The notes under the pieces: generated by a model | What the model was told of the DNA's origin: nothing | The model's input: only the letters and a program-made list of their open reading frames with translations | Database searches by the model: none | DNA from: Bradyrhizobium sp. | GTDB taxonomy: Bacteria; Pseudomonadota; Alphaproteobacteria; Rhizobiales; Xanthobacteraceae | DNA length: 64,000 nucleotides | Assembly: GCF_027307225.1 (NCBI RefSeq) | Contig: NZ_DAHUXJ010000015.1 | Location: 124,001-188,000 of the forward strand | Direction: 5' to 3' | Part shown: positions 51,760 to 58,546 of the stretch, in pieces | Layout: the number at the start of each line of letters is the position of its first letter | Position numbering within the stretch: the first letter of the stretch is position 1 | Position numbers and translations under genes: made by a program

Positions 51760-52131
51760 ATGGAGCAATTGAAGCCCGTCGTTCTGATCGTCGAAGACGA
51801 GTTCTTGCTCCGGATGGATTCGGCTGTGATGATGGAAGAGGCTGGGTTTGAAGTCGTGCAAGCCGCCAATGCCGACGAAGCGGTCGCAATTCTTGGGGCG
51901 CGGTCGGATATCGGGGTTGTCTTTACCGACATTCAAATGCCCGGCTCAATGGACGGTCTCAAGCTTGCTCGGTTTGTCCGGGATCGCTGGCCGCCGATCA
52001 AGATCGTCGCGACGTCGGGCCTCCTTGCCGTCGAAGACGGCGACCTGCCCGAAGGCGGCGTGTTCATCTCCAAGCCCTACAGCGCGGCAGAGATTGCCGC
52101 GACGCTCCGGAGCCTGACTGGGCTGGCGTAA
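51760..52131 (+). CDS. Single-domain response regulator
   Basis: A 123-aa REC domain: VVLIVEDEFLLRMDSAVMME, phospho-acceptor Asp in FTDIQMPGSMDGLKLA, and Lys in VFISKPYSAAEIAA. No output domain, as in CpdR/DivK-like regulators. The ATG at 51760 lies directly before the domain; one in-frame upstream ATG (51703) is possible. It pairs with the divergent kinase gene. Confidence 0.87.
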   Translation: MEQLKPVVLIVEDEFLLRMDSAVMMEEAGFEVVQAANADEAVAILGARSDIGVVFTDIQMPGSMDGLKLARFVRDRWPPIKIVATSGLLAVEDGDLPEGGVFISKPYSAAEIAATLRSLTGLA

Positions 52132-52228
52132 ACGTCCGGTCATTGCGATCGTCGCCTCTGGGCTTCTTTAGGCGTCACGTCTGAAGCGGACCGACTTATA
52201 GCGAAGGTGGCGGCCAGATCGATGGTGG

Positions 52229-52540
52229 TCACTGTTTGGCCCGCGGGGTGAGATCAGGCGTCCAATGAATCTCTGATGTGCTCTTACGCCAGCGAGCGGC
52301 CTGCCGAGCAAGATCAGACGGCTCCATCGCCAACTTGGGGAAGCCTGAGGCACTGGCCCACAGCAGGAGAAACAGCGCGCGCTCCGCCTTGTATCTCGCG
52401 CCGCCGCGACTGCATTCCGAGCCACCCATGACGACAAGTCCGTCGGTCGCACGAACAGACCATTTCCACCTGCCACGACCGCGCCGATTCAGCACGATGT
52501 CGAACGTGGCGAAGCGATCGTCGTCCGTCCGACAGGTCAC
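52229..52540 (-). CDS. Conserved small protein
   Basis: A 103-aa protein (VLNRRGRGRWKWSVRATDGL, then MGGSECSRGGARYKAERALF). It starts with GTG overlapping the stop of the next gene upstream (GTGA), placing it last in a four-gene minus-strand operon (52229-53298). No domain recognised. Confidence 0.68.
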   Translation of the reverse strand: MTCRTDDDRFATFDIVLNRRGRGRWKWSVRATDGLVVMGGSECSRGGARYKAERALFLLLWASASGFPKLAMEPSDLARQAARWRKSTSEIHWTPDLTPRAKQ

Positions 52541-52716
52541 GCTGCGAACCTATCCAGGAAGCGGCCGTGGAGCTCGTCCAACAACCGCTGCTCACGCTCG
52601 ATCCGGCTTCTGTACAGTTCTCGCTCCTCCTCGTCCTTCGCGCTCGCCAGCAGCAGGCGATAGTGGCCGATAACCTTCTTGCTGCCGCGGATTAGCAGGT
52701 CTCGAATATTGCTCAT
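52537..52716 (-). CDS. Small conserved protein, 59 aa
   Basis: A 59-residue frame, MSNIRDLLIRGSKKVIGHYR, then LLLASAKDEEERELYRSRIE. Its ATG overlaps the stop of the gene before (ATGA) and its TGA overlaps the next start (GTGA). It is a helical, charged, probably cytoplasmic protein. Family unknown, but the coupled overlaps make translation likely. Confidence 0.7.
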   Translation of the reverse strand: MSNIRDLLIRGSKKVIGHYRLLLASAKDEEERELYRSRIEREQRLLDELHGRFLDRFAA

Positions 52717-52940
52717 GATGCCGCCCCCATGCTCGAGGAAGCCGACGATAAATCTTTCGGAAGGGGAAATGTCACCGGGAATGTCTCGGCAACCAGCGCA
52801 TCGAGCGCGGCCTGCTCGTCGGCCATCCGTCGATCGATGAAATCGCGCTCAAGATCGGACAATTCCGTCCGGAGCAGCCTCCGATAACGATGGATGTTGT
52901 TGCGATGGGTACGGATACGGGCCAAGTTTTGTTCGAACAT
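52713..52940 (-). CDS. Small conserved helical protein
   Basis: A 75-aa protein (MFEQNLARIRTHRNNIHRYR, DLERDFIDRRMADEQAALDA) with a coiled helical core. The ATG at 52940 is where similarity begins; the long open frame to 53279 belongs to noise over the neighbour. It overlaps the following 59-aa gene (ATGA). Same operon as the hypothetical gene at 52975-53298. Confidence 0.68.
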   Translation of the reverse strand: MFEQNLARIRTHRNNIHRYRRLLRTELSDLERDFIDRRMADEQAALDALVAETFPVTFPLPKDLSSASSSMGAAS

Positions 52941-52974
52941 CGTCGTCCCTCGTGATGATCGTACGGTCTGCGCG

Positions 52975-53298
52975 TCAGGCCGCCGCGCGGCGTTCGGTCG
53001 ATCGGAGCCGCATGGGCTTGCCGCCAGGCGGTTGCCGGGGGCCGCCATCAAGCGCGCAAAGCGCCTCGAGGATCTCGTCGATGGTGACGGGCGCCTCAAG
53101 TCCTTCGGGCGCCCGCAGCGACGGGCAGGACGCGATCGCGGAGGCGTCGGAAGCCCATGAAGCCAGGATGGCGCGCTTCTCGGCAAGCGTGAGGCCCGGA
53201 TGAGAGACCACCTCCCTCGGGTGCTCGAACCGGGTGCCGGGATGAAGGAGATAGTCGAAATCGAAAACGTTGTCGTCAAAAGCGGTCGTCGGCCGCAT
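52975..53298 (-). CDS. Conserved hypothetical rhizobial protein
   Basis: A 107-aa protein: MRPTTAFDDNVFDFDYLLHP, HPREVVSHPGLTLAEKRAIL, ASWASDA. A ribosome site GGAGG precedes the ATG at 53298. It is the first gene of the small operon. I recall its kind as common in Bradyrhizobium; function unknown. Confidence 0.72.
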   Translation of the reverse strand: MRPTTAFDDNVFDFDYLLHPGTRFEHPREVVSHPGLTLAEKRAILASWASDASAIASCPSLRAPEGLEAPVTIDEILEALCALDGGPRQPPGGKPMRLRSTERRAAA

Positions 53299-53388
53299 GG
53301 CTGCCTCCAAATCTGAGACGAGTTTAAGGGGTGGCCGCGCAGGGGAGCCCCCGCGCGGCGTCGATCGATCCAAGGCGCCCGTGTCCGG

Positions 53389-53844
53389 TCAGGCGGCTCT
53401 GGATTCGATCTGGGTGACGTTGCTCGGGGCGGCGCCGTTGATCGCGATACGGCGCGGCTTCATCGCCTCGGGGATTTCCCGCTGCAAGTCGATGACGAGC
53501 AGGCCGTTCTCGAAGCGGGCGCCCTTGACCTCGACGTGGTCGGCGAGCGTGAACTGGCGCTTGAAGTTGCGCGCCGAGATGCCGCGGTGCAGGAAGGTCT
53601 TGCCCTCCTTTTCGCTCTTCCGGCCCTCGAGGGTCAGGACATTCTGCTCGACCGTCAGTTCGACTTCATCCGGCTTGAATCCGGCGAGCGCGACCGAGAT
53701 CTGGAAGTTGTTCTCGTCGAGGCGTTCGATGTTGTAGGGGGGATAGCTCTCTTCGCCGACACGCTGGGCGGCTTCGGCGAGGTCGAACAAACGGTCGAAT
53801 CCGATGGCCGACCGGAACAGGGGCGAAAAATCTACAGTGCGCAT
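53389..53844 (-). CDS. Small heat-shock protein Hsp20 (IbpA-like)
   Basis: A 151-aa alpha-crystallin chaperone that holds unfolded proteins for refolding. The Hsp20 domain spans about 35-130: YNIERLDENNFQISVALAGF, then LTVEQNVLTLEGRKS, ARFENGLLVIDLQREIPE and the C-terminal PRRIAI (I-x-I type anchor). It begins MRTVDFSPLFRSAIGFDRLF, typical of IbpA-like proteins in rhizobia. A ROSE-like element precedes it, so heat would raise translation. Confidence 0.93.
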   Translation of the reverse strand: MRTVDFSPLFRSAIGFDRLFDLAEAAQRVGEESYPPYNIERLDENNFQISVALAGFKPDEVELTVEQNVLTLEGRKSEKEGKTFLHRGISARNFKRQFTLADHVEVKGARFENGLLVIDLQREIPEAMKPRRIAINGAAPSNVTQIESRAA

Positions 53845-53902
53845 AGCCAGATCCTCCTTAAGAGCAAAATGGTACGAGCGGCACCGGACACTACCGGTGC
53901 CC
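53845..53902 (-). promoter_or_regulatory. ROSE-like RNA thermosensor in hsp20 leader
   Basis: On the minus strand, a GCACCGG/CCGGTGC hairpin (53881-53900) is followed by TTTTGCTCTTAAGGAGGATC before the ATG. The TTGCT stretch can cover AGGA of the ribosome site with the G-G pairing typical of ROSE elements, which are known from rhizobial small heat-shock genes. Further upstream CTTGAAA (53986-53980) could be an RpoH -35 element. Confidence 0.7.
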
Positions 53903-54308
53903 GTCTCAAGTGGCGGGACCCTGACGGCATCCCGATCGCCTCATGGCGACGCCGAAAAAATTTGTAAATCCGGAAAAAGTTTCAAGGGGGGCGCCAAATT
54001 TTTTTGCCGAGAAACGGCTAGGGTTAACCCTTTGTGACCATTGGCCCCTGCCCCTGGGCGGGTGCAATAGCCAAGGCTTTAGTTCTTGTGGAGCGCCAAT
54101 CTCGCCGTCTTACGCCGACCGCTGCGGCTTTTGCTCCGGACAGCCGCGTGCGCAGGGAGCCGGCGGAACGAAGCCCCATCGTGCTTGCGGGCTGACGCGC
54201 GCGAACCATATAGCTCTTCCGCAGCACGGTCAGCGGTTCTTGGAGGCCGAACTCTGCTGGGCTTCGAAGGAAGGACCCAAAGGAACGGATGCGCGGTATA
54301 ATCTGCAC

Positions 54309-55421
54309 ATGACGTCGCATCAGGGCCAGAACACTGCCGAAGTGCGAGACCGCAAGATCATCCATATCGACATGGATGCTTTCTACGCCTCGGTCGAGCA
54401 GCGGGACAATCCGGACCTGCGTGGCAAGCCGGTCGCCGTGGGCGGCTCGAAGGAGCGCGGTGTCGTCGCCGCTGCGAGCTACGAGGCACGCAAGCTCGGG
54501 GTTCGCTCGGCGATGCCCTCGGTAACAGCCAAGCGGCAATGCCCGGACCTGATCTTCGTAAAACCTCGCTTCGAGGTCTACAAAGAGGTCTCGCGACACA
54601 TCCGGTCGATCTTCGCCGAGCATACGGAAATCATCGAGCCACTTTCGCTTGATGAGGCTTATCTGGATGTCACCGAGAACATCCAAGGCATCCCGATCGC
54701 GACAGAGATCGCGACCATGATCCGAGCGAAAATCCTGAGCGAGACGGGCCTGACCGCCTCCGCCGGCATCTCCTACAACAAGGTTCTGGCAAAGCTAGCC
54801 TCCGACCAACGCAAGCCGAACGGACAGTTTGTCATCACCCCGAAGATGGGTCCGAGCTTCGTTGAGGATCTAGCTGTCGGGAAATTCCATGGAATCGGTC
54901 CGGCGACGACCGCCAAGATGAATGCCCTTGGCATCTTCACGGGCATGGATATGCGTAACCAGACGCTCGAGTTCATGGCCGCCAATTTCGGGAAGGCAGG
55001 AGCCTACTATTACTGGATCTCGCGGGGCATTGACGAGCGTCCTGTCCGCGCCAACCGGGTCCGAAAGTCTGTCGGCGCCGAAAGCACGTTTTCCCTTGAT
55101 CTCGCCGACTATGATGCCCTGGCGGCGGAGCTACAGCCGCTGATCGAGAAGGTTTGGCATCACTGCGAGACGACGGGGGCACGAGGGCGGACGGCGACGC
55201 TCAAGGTGAAGTTCTCCGATTTCGAGCTGATCACCCGCAGCAGGTCGGTTACCCTCATCAACTCGGAAAGCGATCTCTCGAACTTGGCTCTCGACCTGCT
55301 GAAGCAGCTGATGCCGCCGACACAGGCCATCCGGCTGATAGGTATCTCCGTTTCAGGATTTGCCGATCCTGAACCGGAGGATCAACTTCCGCTCATGTTC
55401 GATGAAGCTGACGTTCGGTAA
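54309..55421 (+). CDS. dinB: DNA polymerase IV (DinB)
   Basis: Error-prone Y-family polymerase for translesion synthesis, about 370 aa. Catalytic motif I IIHIDMDAFYASVEQRDNPD, SLDEAYLDVTENI with the catalytic Asp-Glu, GISYNKVLAKLASDQRKPNG, and a little-finger domain ending in QLPLMFDEADVR. The start at 54309 (MTSHQGQNTAEV) matches the family; the frame is open upstream through a stretch without similarity. No LexA box is seen directly before it. Confidence 0.95.
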   Translation: MTSHQGQNTAEVRDRKIIHIDMDAFYASVEQRDNPDLRGKPVAVGGSKERGVVAAASYEARKLGVRSAMPSVTAKRQCPDLIFVKPRFEVYKEVSRHIRSIFAEHTEIIEPLSLDEAYLDVTENIQGIPIATEIATMIRAKILSETGLTASAGISYNKVLAKLASDQRKPNGQFVITPKMGPSFVEDLAVGKFHGIGPATTAKMNALGIFTGMDMRNQTLEFMAANFGKAGAYYYWISRGIDERPVRANRVRKSVGAESTFSLDLADYDALAAELQPLIEKVWHHCETTGARGRTATLKVKFSDFELITRSRSVTLINSESDLSNLALDLLKQLMPPTQAIRLIGISVSGFADPEPEDQLPLMFDEADVR

Positions 55422-55609
55422 TGACCGCGTCTTCGGGCTAGCCATGCATTCCCTGGTCCCCGGCCGTTGAAGAGAACGCTGCCATCGGCGTTTGCGCACG
55501 CGACGTACCGCACGATGGATGTTGCATCAGTCCTACATCGTTGCACCAAGCGTCCCTCCACCGCATACCGGCGAATGGGTGGCCGAAGCGAAGCGGAGGC
55601 GGAAGGTTG

Positions 55610-55668
55610 GCACCCGCTGTCGGGGCAGTGATAGCGACGCCGGAACGGCGGGACCCGACAGCGAGTGC
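55610..55668. repeat. Structured repeat, copy 1
   Basis: Outer stem GCAC/GTGC, a C-A mismatch, then stem CGCTGTCG/CGACAGCG. Inside is GGGGCAGTGATAGCGACGCC with a small hairpin GCCG-gaa-CGGC. It has the same architecture as the copy at 55690-55752. Confidence 0.8.
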
Positions 55669-55689
55669 AGTTGCGAGACCGGTTAACAA

Positions 55690-55752
55690 GGCACCCGGGC
55701 GACGGGCAGTGATAACGACGCCGCAAAGCGGCGGGCCCTTCGCCCGAGTGCC
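55690..55752. repeat. Structured repeat, copy 2
   Basis: Outer stem GGCAC/GTGCC, the same C-A mismatch, then CGGGCGA/TCGCCCG (a different sequence from copy 1 but still paired). Inside is CGGGCAGTGATAACGACGCC with GCCGC-aaa-GCGGC. The changes against copy 1 preserve pairing. Confidence 0.8.
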
Positions 55753-55903
55753 TCCGGCGAGCAACACCGAATGAGCGCGAGGAGCGAAGCCGCAAGGCCG
55801 AGACCCCCTTGGGGCTCGGTTCACGAGAGCCGGTCCGGCTTGCCGGACGCGCCCCTCAACATCGTTCACTCTACCTTCGGTTTAGAGATCGAAGGAGATG
55901 ACG
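55753..55903. other. Palindromic spacer before a minus-strand gene
   Basis: No gene. It contains GAGGAGCGAAGCCGC followed by an imperfect CGAGACCCCC-tt-GGGGCTCG hairpin near 55799-55820, similar in layout to the spacer at 23271-23312. It lies between dinB and the convergent hypothetical gene and could help terminate both transcripts. Confidence 0.4.
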
Positions 55904-56509
55904 CTATTCGCTCCGCGCCCGCCGCAAAGCAGCCGCAAGCTTCTCCTTCTGCTTCTCCCAACGAGCCTGCTCATCCTGGACCCGCTTTTCGACAGCCGCG
56001 CGGTCGGCCTCAATGGCGGCTGCCCGCGCATCATGATCGCGTTCAGCTCCATCGAAAGTAGCCTGGGCTTTAGCGACCGCCCTGCCACGCCGCTCGCGCT
56101 TCTTGGCCTCGGCGGCGAGCTCCGCCCGGCGTTTGGCTTCGTTCCGCTTCTGCTCCCGCTCAAAATCCAGTGCAGCTTTCCGGACAGCCTTTTCACTGAT
56201 TTTTGGAGGCGACCGCTTTTCAGCTTTCGGCCGACGCCTTTCGCTGCCACCTCGGGCTTCATCGCCGGTGGGCAGGTCGGAATGCTCTGCGAAGCGTCCG
56301 CTCGATCCCGCAGGCCGCCTGAGGATGACGCCCGGCTTTGACATCGTTGCGGCGACGACGTCCGGGTCGTCCGTCTCTCGGGCAACGCCCTGATGAAAGA
56401 GGTTGCTACCCGCGCCCCAAGCCTCCAGGGCCGCCTTCATGGAGGGGGCTGCGATCGCGAGATCGAAGAAGCCAAGTGACGTCTGGTAAGTCTTGAGCTT
56501 CCTTGCCAT
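55904..56509 (-). CDS. Hypothetical protein with long coiled coil
   Basis: A 201-aa protein: MARKLKTYQTSLGFFDLAIA, APSMKAALEAWG, NLFHQGVAR, then about 110 residues rich in Lys, Arg, Ala and Glu (ALDFEREQKRNEAKRRAELA) forming a coiled coil. I recall similar proteins from Bradyrhizobium-type genomes; function unknown. The TolA-like look comes only from composition. Confidence 0.7.
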   Translation of the reverse strand: MARKLKTYQTSLGFFDLAIAAPSMKAALEAWGAGSNLFHQGVARETDDPDVVAATMSKPGVILRRPAGSSGRFAEHSDLPTGDEARGGSERRRPKAEKRSPPKISEKAVRKAALDFEREQKRNEAKRRAELAAEAKKRERRGRAVAKAQATFDGAERDHDARAAAIEADRAAVEKRVQDEQARWEKQKEKLAAALRRARSE

Positions 56510-56646
56510 TGATCCCGCGCGACGCCGTCGATCCGCCCACGACCATCAACGCCGACGGACGACCCATACTCCCAAGATGAACGCCAGCAACAGCGATCGG
56601 ATCGGCGCCTCCGAGGTCGTCTGCAGCAACTGCGCGGAGAGACCCA
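56510..56646. other. Short spacer, no gene seen
   Basis: GC-rich sequence with no supported frame between the coiled-coil gene and a small candidate ORF. Confidence 0.4.
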
Positions 56647-56772
56647 CTATGAATGAGCGCAGTTGTGTTTCAAATTGGTGTCGGCCGTCCCATGAGAAGC
56701 ACTTCCGAGACCTGCCTGATCATTCGTCCGTCCTGAGACTCCCGTCATTGCCGAGGCTTCTTTCTCATCCAT
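56647..56772 (-). CDS. Candidate small ORF with strong ribosome site
   Basis: A 41-residue frame, MDEKEASAMTGVSGRTNDQA, ending CAHS, preceded by GGAGG five bases before the ATG. No family is recognised. It lies immediately downstream of the Ku gene on the same strand. Translation is suggested only by the ribosome site. Confidence 0.35.
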   Translation of the reverse strand: MDEKEASAMTGVSGRTNDQAGLGSASHGTADTNLKHNCAHS

Positions 56773-56820
56773 AGTGGCCTCCAAGAGCGCCCCGAGCAAC
56801 GGCTCAAGGAGCTCTTTGTC

Positions 56821-57768
56821 CTAAGCGGATCGACGTTGCGACTTTGCCGAGGATTTCTTCGCAGCTGCGGCCTTCTGCTTTTTGCCCTCGATCGGCATCA
56901 ACATCTCTTTCTGACCCGCCGCCGCCTTCCGCGGCTTCTTGGATGCCTTGCCCGGAGACTCTTTTCCCGAAGACTTGGTCTTAGTTTCAGCGGCACGTCC
57001 GCCGACGCTGCGCCGCAGCGCCTCCATCAGATCGACGACGTTGTCGCCCTTCGGCCGTTCCTTCGGCGTGATCGGCTTGCCCGCGCGCTTCTGGTTGATG
57101 AGATCCACTAACGCCGTCTCGTAGTGATCCTCGAACTTCTCGGGCTCAAACCTGCCTGACTTCTGATTCACGATGTGCTTGGCCAGATCGAGCATGTCCT
57201 TGGTGACTTTGACGTCCTGAATTTCATCGAAATATTCGTCCGCGCTGCGCACTTCGTAGGGGTAGCGCAGCAGCGTGCCGACCAGCCCCTTGTCGAACGG
57301 CTCAAGCGCGATGATGTGCTCGCGATTGGTAAGCACGACGCGGCCGATCGCGACCTTGTTCATGTCACGGATTGTCTCGCGGATCACCGCGAAGGCGTCG
57401 TGGCCGACCTTGCCATCGGGACGCAGGTAGTACGGGCGGATCAGGTAGCGCGGATCAATCTCAGACTTGTCGACGAATTCATCTATATCGATGGTGCGCG
57501 TAGATTCCAGCGCGAGTTCCTCAAGCTCCTCCTTCGAGACCTCGATGAACTCATTGTTTTCAAGCGGGTAGCCCTTCACGATATCCTCGTTCAGCACTTC
57601 CTCCCCAGTGTCGGCGTCGACCTTCACGTACTTGATGCGGTGTCCGGTCTGCTTGTTGAGCTGATTGAACGAGATCTTCTCAGAATCAGAGGTGGCCGGA
57701 TACAGCGCGACCGGACAGGTGACGAGCGAGAGGCGCAGAAAGCCTTTCCAATTGGCGCGCGGGGCCAT
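56821..57768 (-). CDS. ku: Ku protein (non-homologous end joining)
   Basis: Binds broken DNA ends as a homodimer and recruits a ligase D. The 315-aa protein has the full Ku core: WKGFLRLSLVTCPVALYPAT, FVDKSEIDPRYLIRPYYL, LVGTLLRYPYEVRSADEYFD and VDLINQKRAGKPITPK. A basic Lys/Ala tail follows (about 260-315), typical of bacterial Ku and thought to aid DNA threading. No ligD lies in the window. It is divergent from a gene under a LexA box. Confidence 0.95.
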   Translation of the reverse strand: MAPRANWKGFLRLSLVTCPVALYPATSDSEKISFNQLNKQTGHRIKYVKVDADTGEEVLNEDIVKGYPLENNEFIEVSKEELEELALESTRTIDIDEFVDKSEIDPRYLIRPYYLRPDGKVGHDAFAVIRETIRDMNKVAIGRVVLTNREHIIALEPFDKGLVGTLLRYPYEVRSADEYFDEIQDVKVTKDMLDLAKHIVNQKSGRFEPEKFEDHYETALVDLINQKRAGKPITPKERPKGDNVVDLMEALRRSVGGRAAETKTKSSGKESPGKASKKPRKAAAGQKEMLMPIEGKKQKAAAAKKSSAKSQRRSA

Positions 57769-57884
57769 GCAAGCGGTACTCCGAAAACGGGACGGTTGGA
57801 TTCAAGACGAATGGACGATCGAGGTTCCGACACCGCCGACGTCTTCACAACACGAAATTTTTGTCCCAGCCGGACTCGACATTT

Positions 57885-57899
57885 GTTCTTGTTATGTTC
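57885..57899 (+). promoter_or_regulatory. LexA (SOS) box
   Basis: GTTC-TTGTTAT-GTTC, an exact alphaproteobacterial LexA site, 10 bp before the ATG at 57910 and 117 bp upstream of the divergent ku start. It nearly equals the box at 46245-46259. Confidence 0.78.
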
Positions 57900-57909
57900 T
57901 AATCGTCCC

Positions 57910-58317
57910 ATGATGGACCGACCGGCCAGTTGGCGCATGCCTACAGTCAAACAGATGGAGAAGATGGGGACCGCTTTCGGCAGGAAGACCGCGCCCTCCC
58001 CGGCCCTGGCTCCGAATGACGACCTGCCGGCGGAATACTGGAAAGCGCTTCTCGAGGATGCTCCTTCGCATATCAGTCCATCCCGATCCTCCATCGCCGC
58101 GCTGCGGCTGGACCAAATTCCCCGGCATCTTCTGAGAGTGGAGTGCCGGCGCTGCAGCCGGACTGTCGAGATACAGAAGGTGGACGCTATCCGCCTCTAC
58201 GGCCAGCGCGCCGTCTGGAAGGACGTCGGGCAGCGCCTGTTGGACGATACCTGTACGCAGCGGACGGGCCGCCATGAGGAAGACGGCTGCTGGCCGTTCT
58301 ACGATGCGGCGCCCTGA
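57910..58317 (+). CDS. Hypothetical protein under a LexA box
   Basis: A 135-aa protein. The C-terminal half (RHLLRVECRRCSRTVEIQKV, LYGQRAVWKDVGQRLLDDTC, QRTGRHEEDGCWPFYD) has two Cys pairs that could bind zinc. I recall similar proteins from Bradyrhizobium-type genomes. The start is uncertain among ATGs at 57910, 57913 and a few codons later. The adjacent LexA box predicts SOS induction. Function unknown. Confidence 0.68.
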   Translation: MMDRPASWRMPTVKQMEKMGTAFGRKTAPSPALAPNDDLPAEYWKALLEDAPSHISPSRSSIAALRLDQIPRHLLRVECRRCSRTVEIQKVDAIRLYGQRAVWKDVGQRLLDDTCTQRTGRHEEDGCWPFYDAAP

Positions 58318-58546
58318 AGGTCATCGGCAGAACGTACGAAATGTGAGCAGTGCATCACTGCAGCTCTAGTGTGGCGAAGCAGAAAGGCAAAAGGAGCGCA
58401 ATCCACAGCAGCACTTCCAATACGGCCTGGTTATGATCCAAATGCATCTCGCCGCGATCTTCTGGGGAGAGCTCGTGAGATTGCCGCGGTCTTGCAAACG
58501 TTGCGGTCTATCATGACACGGGACTCGATAATAAGGCGGCGATCAT

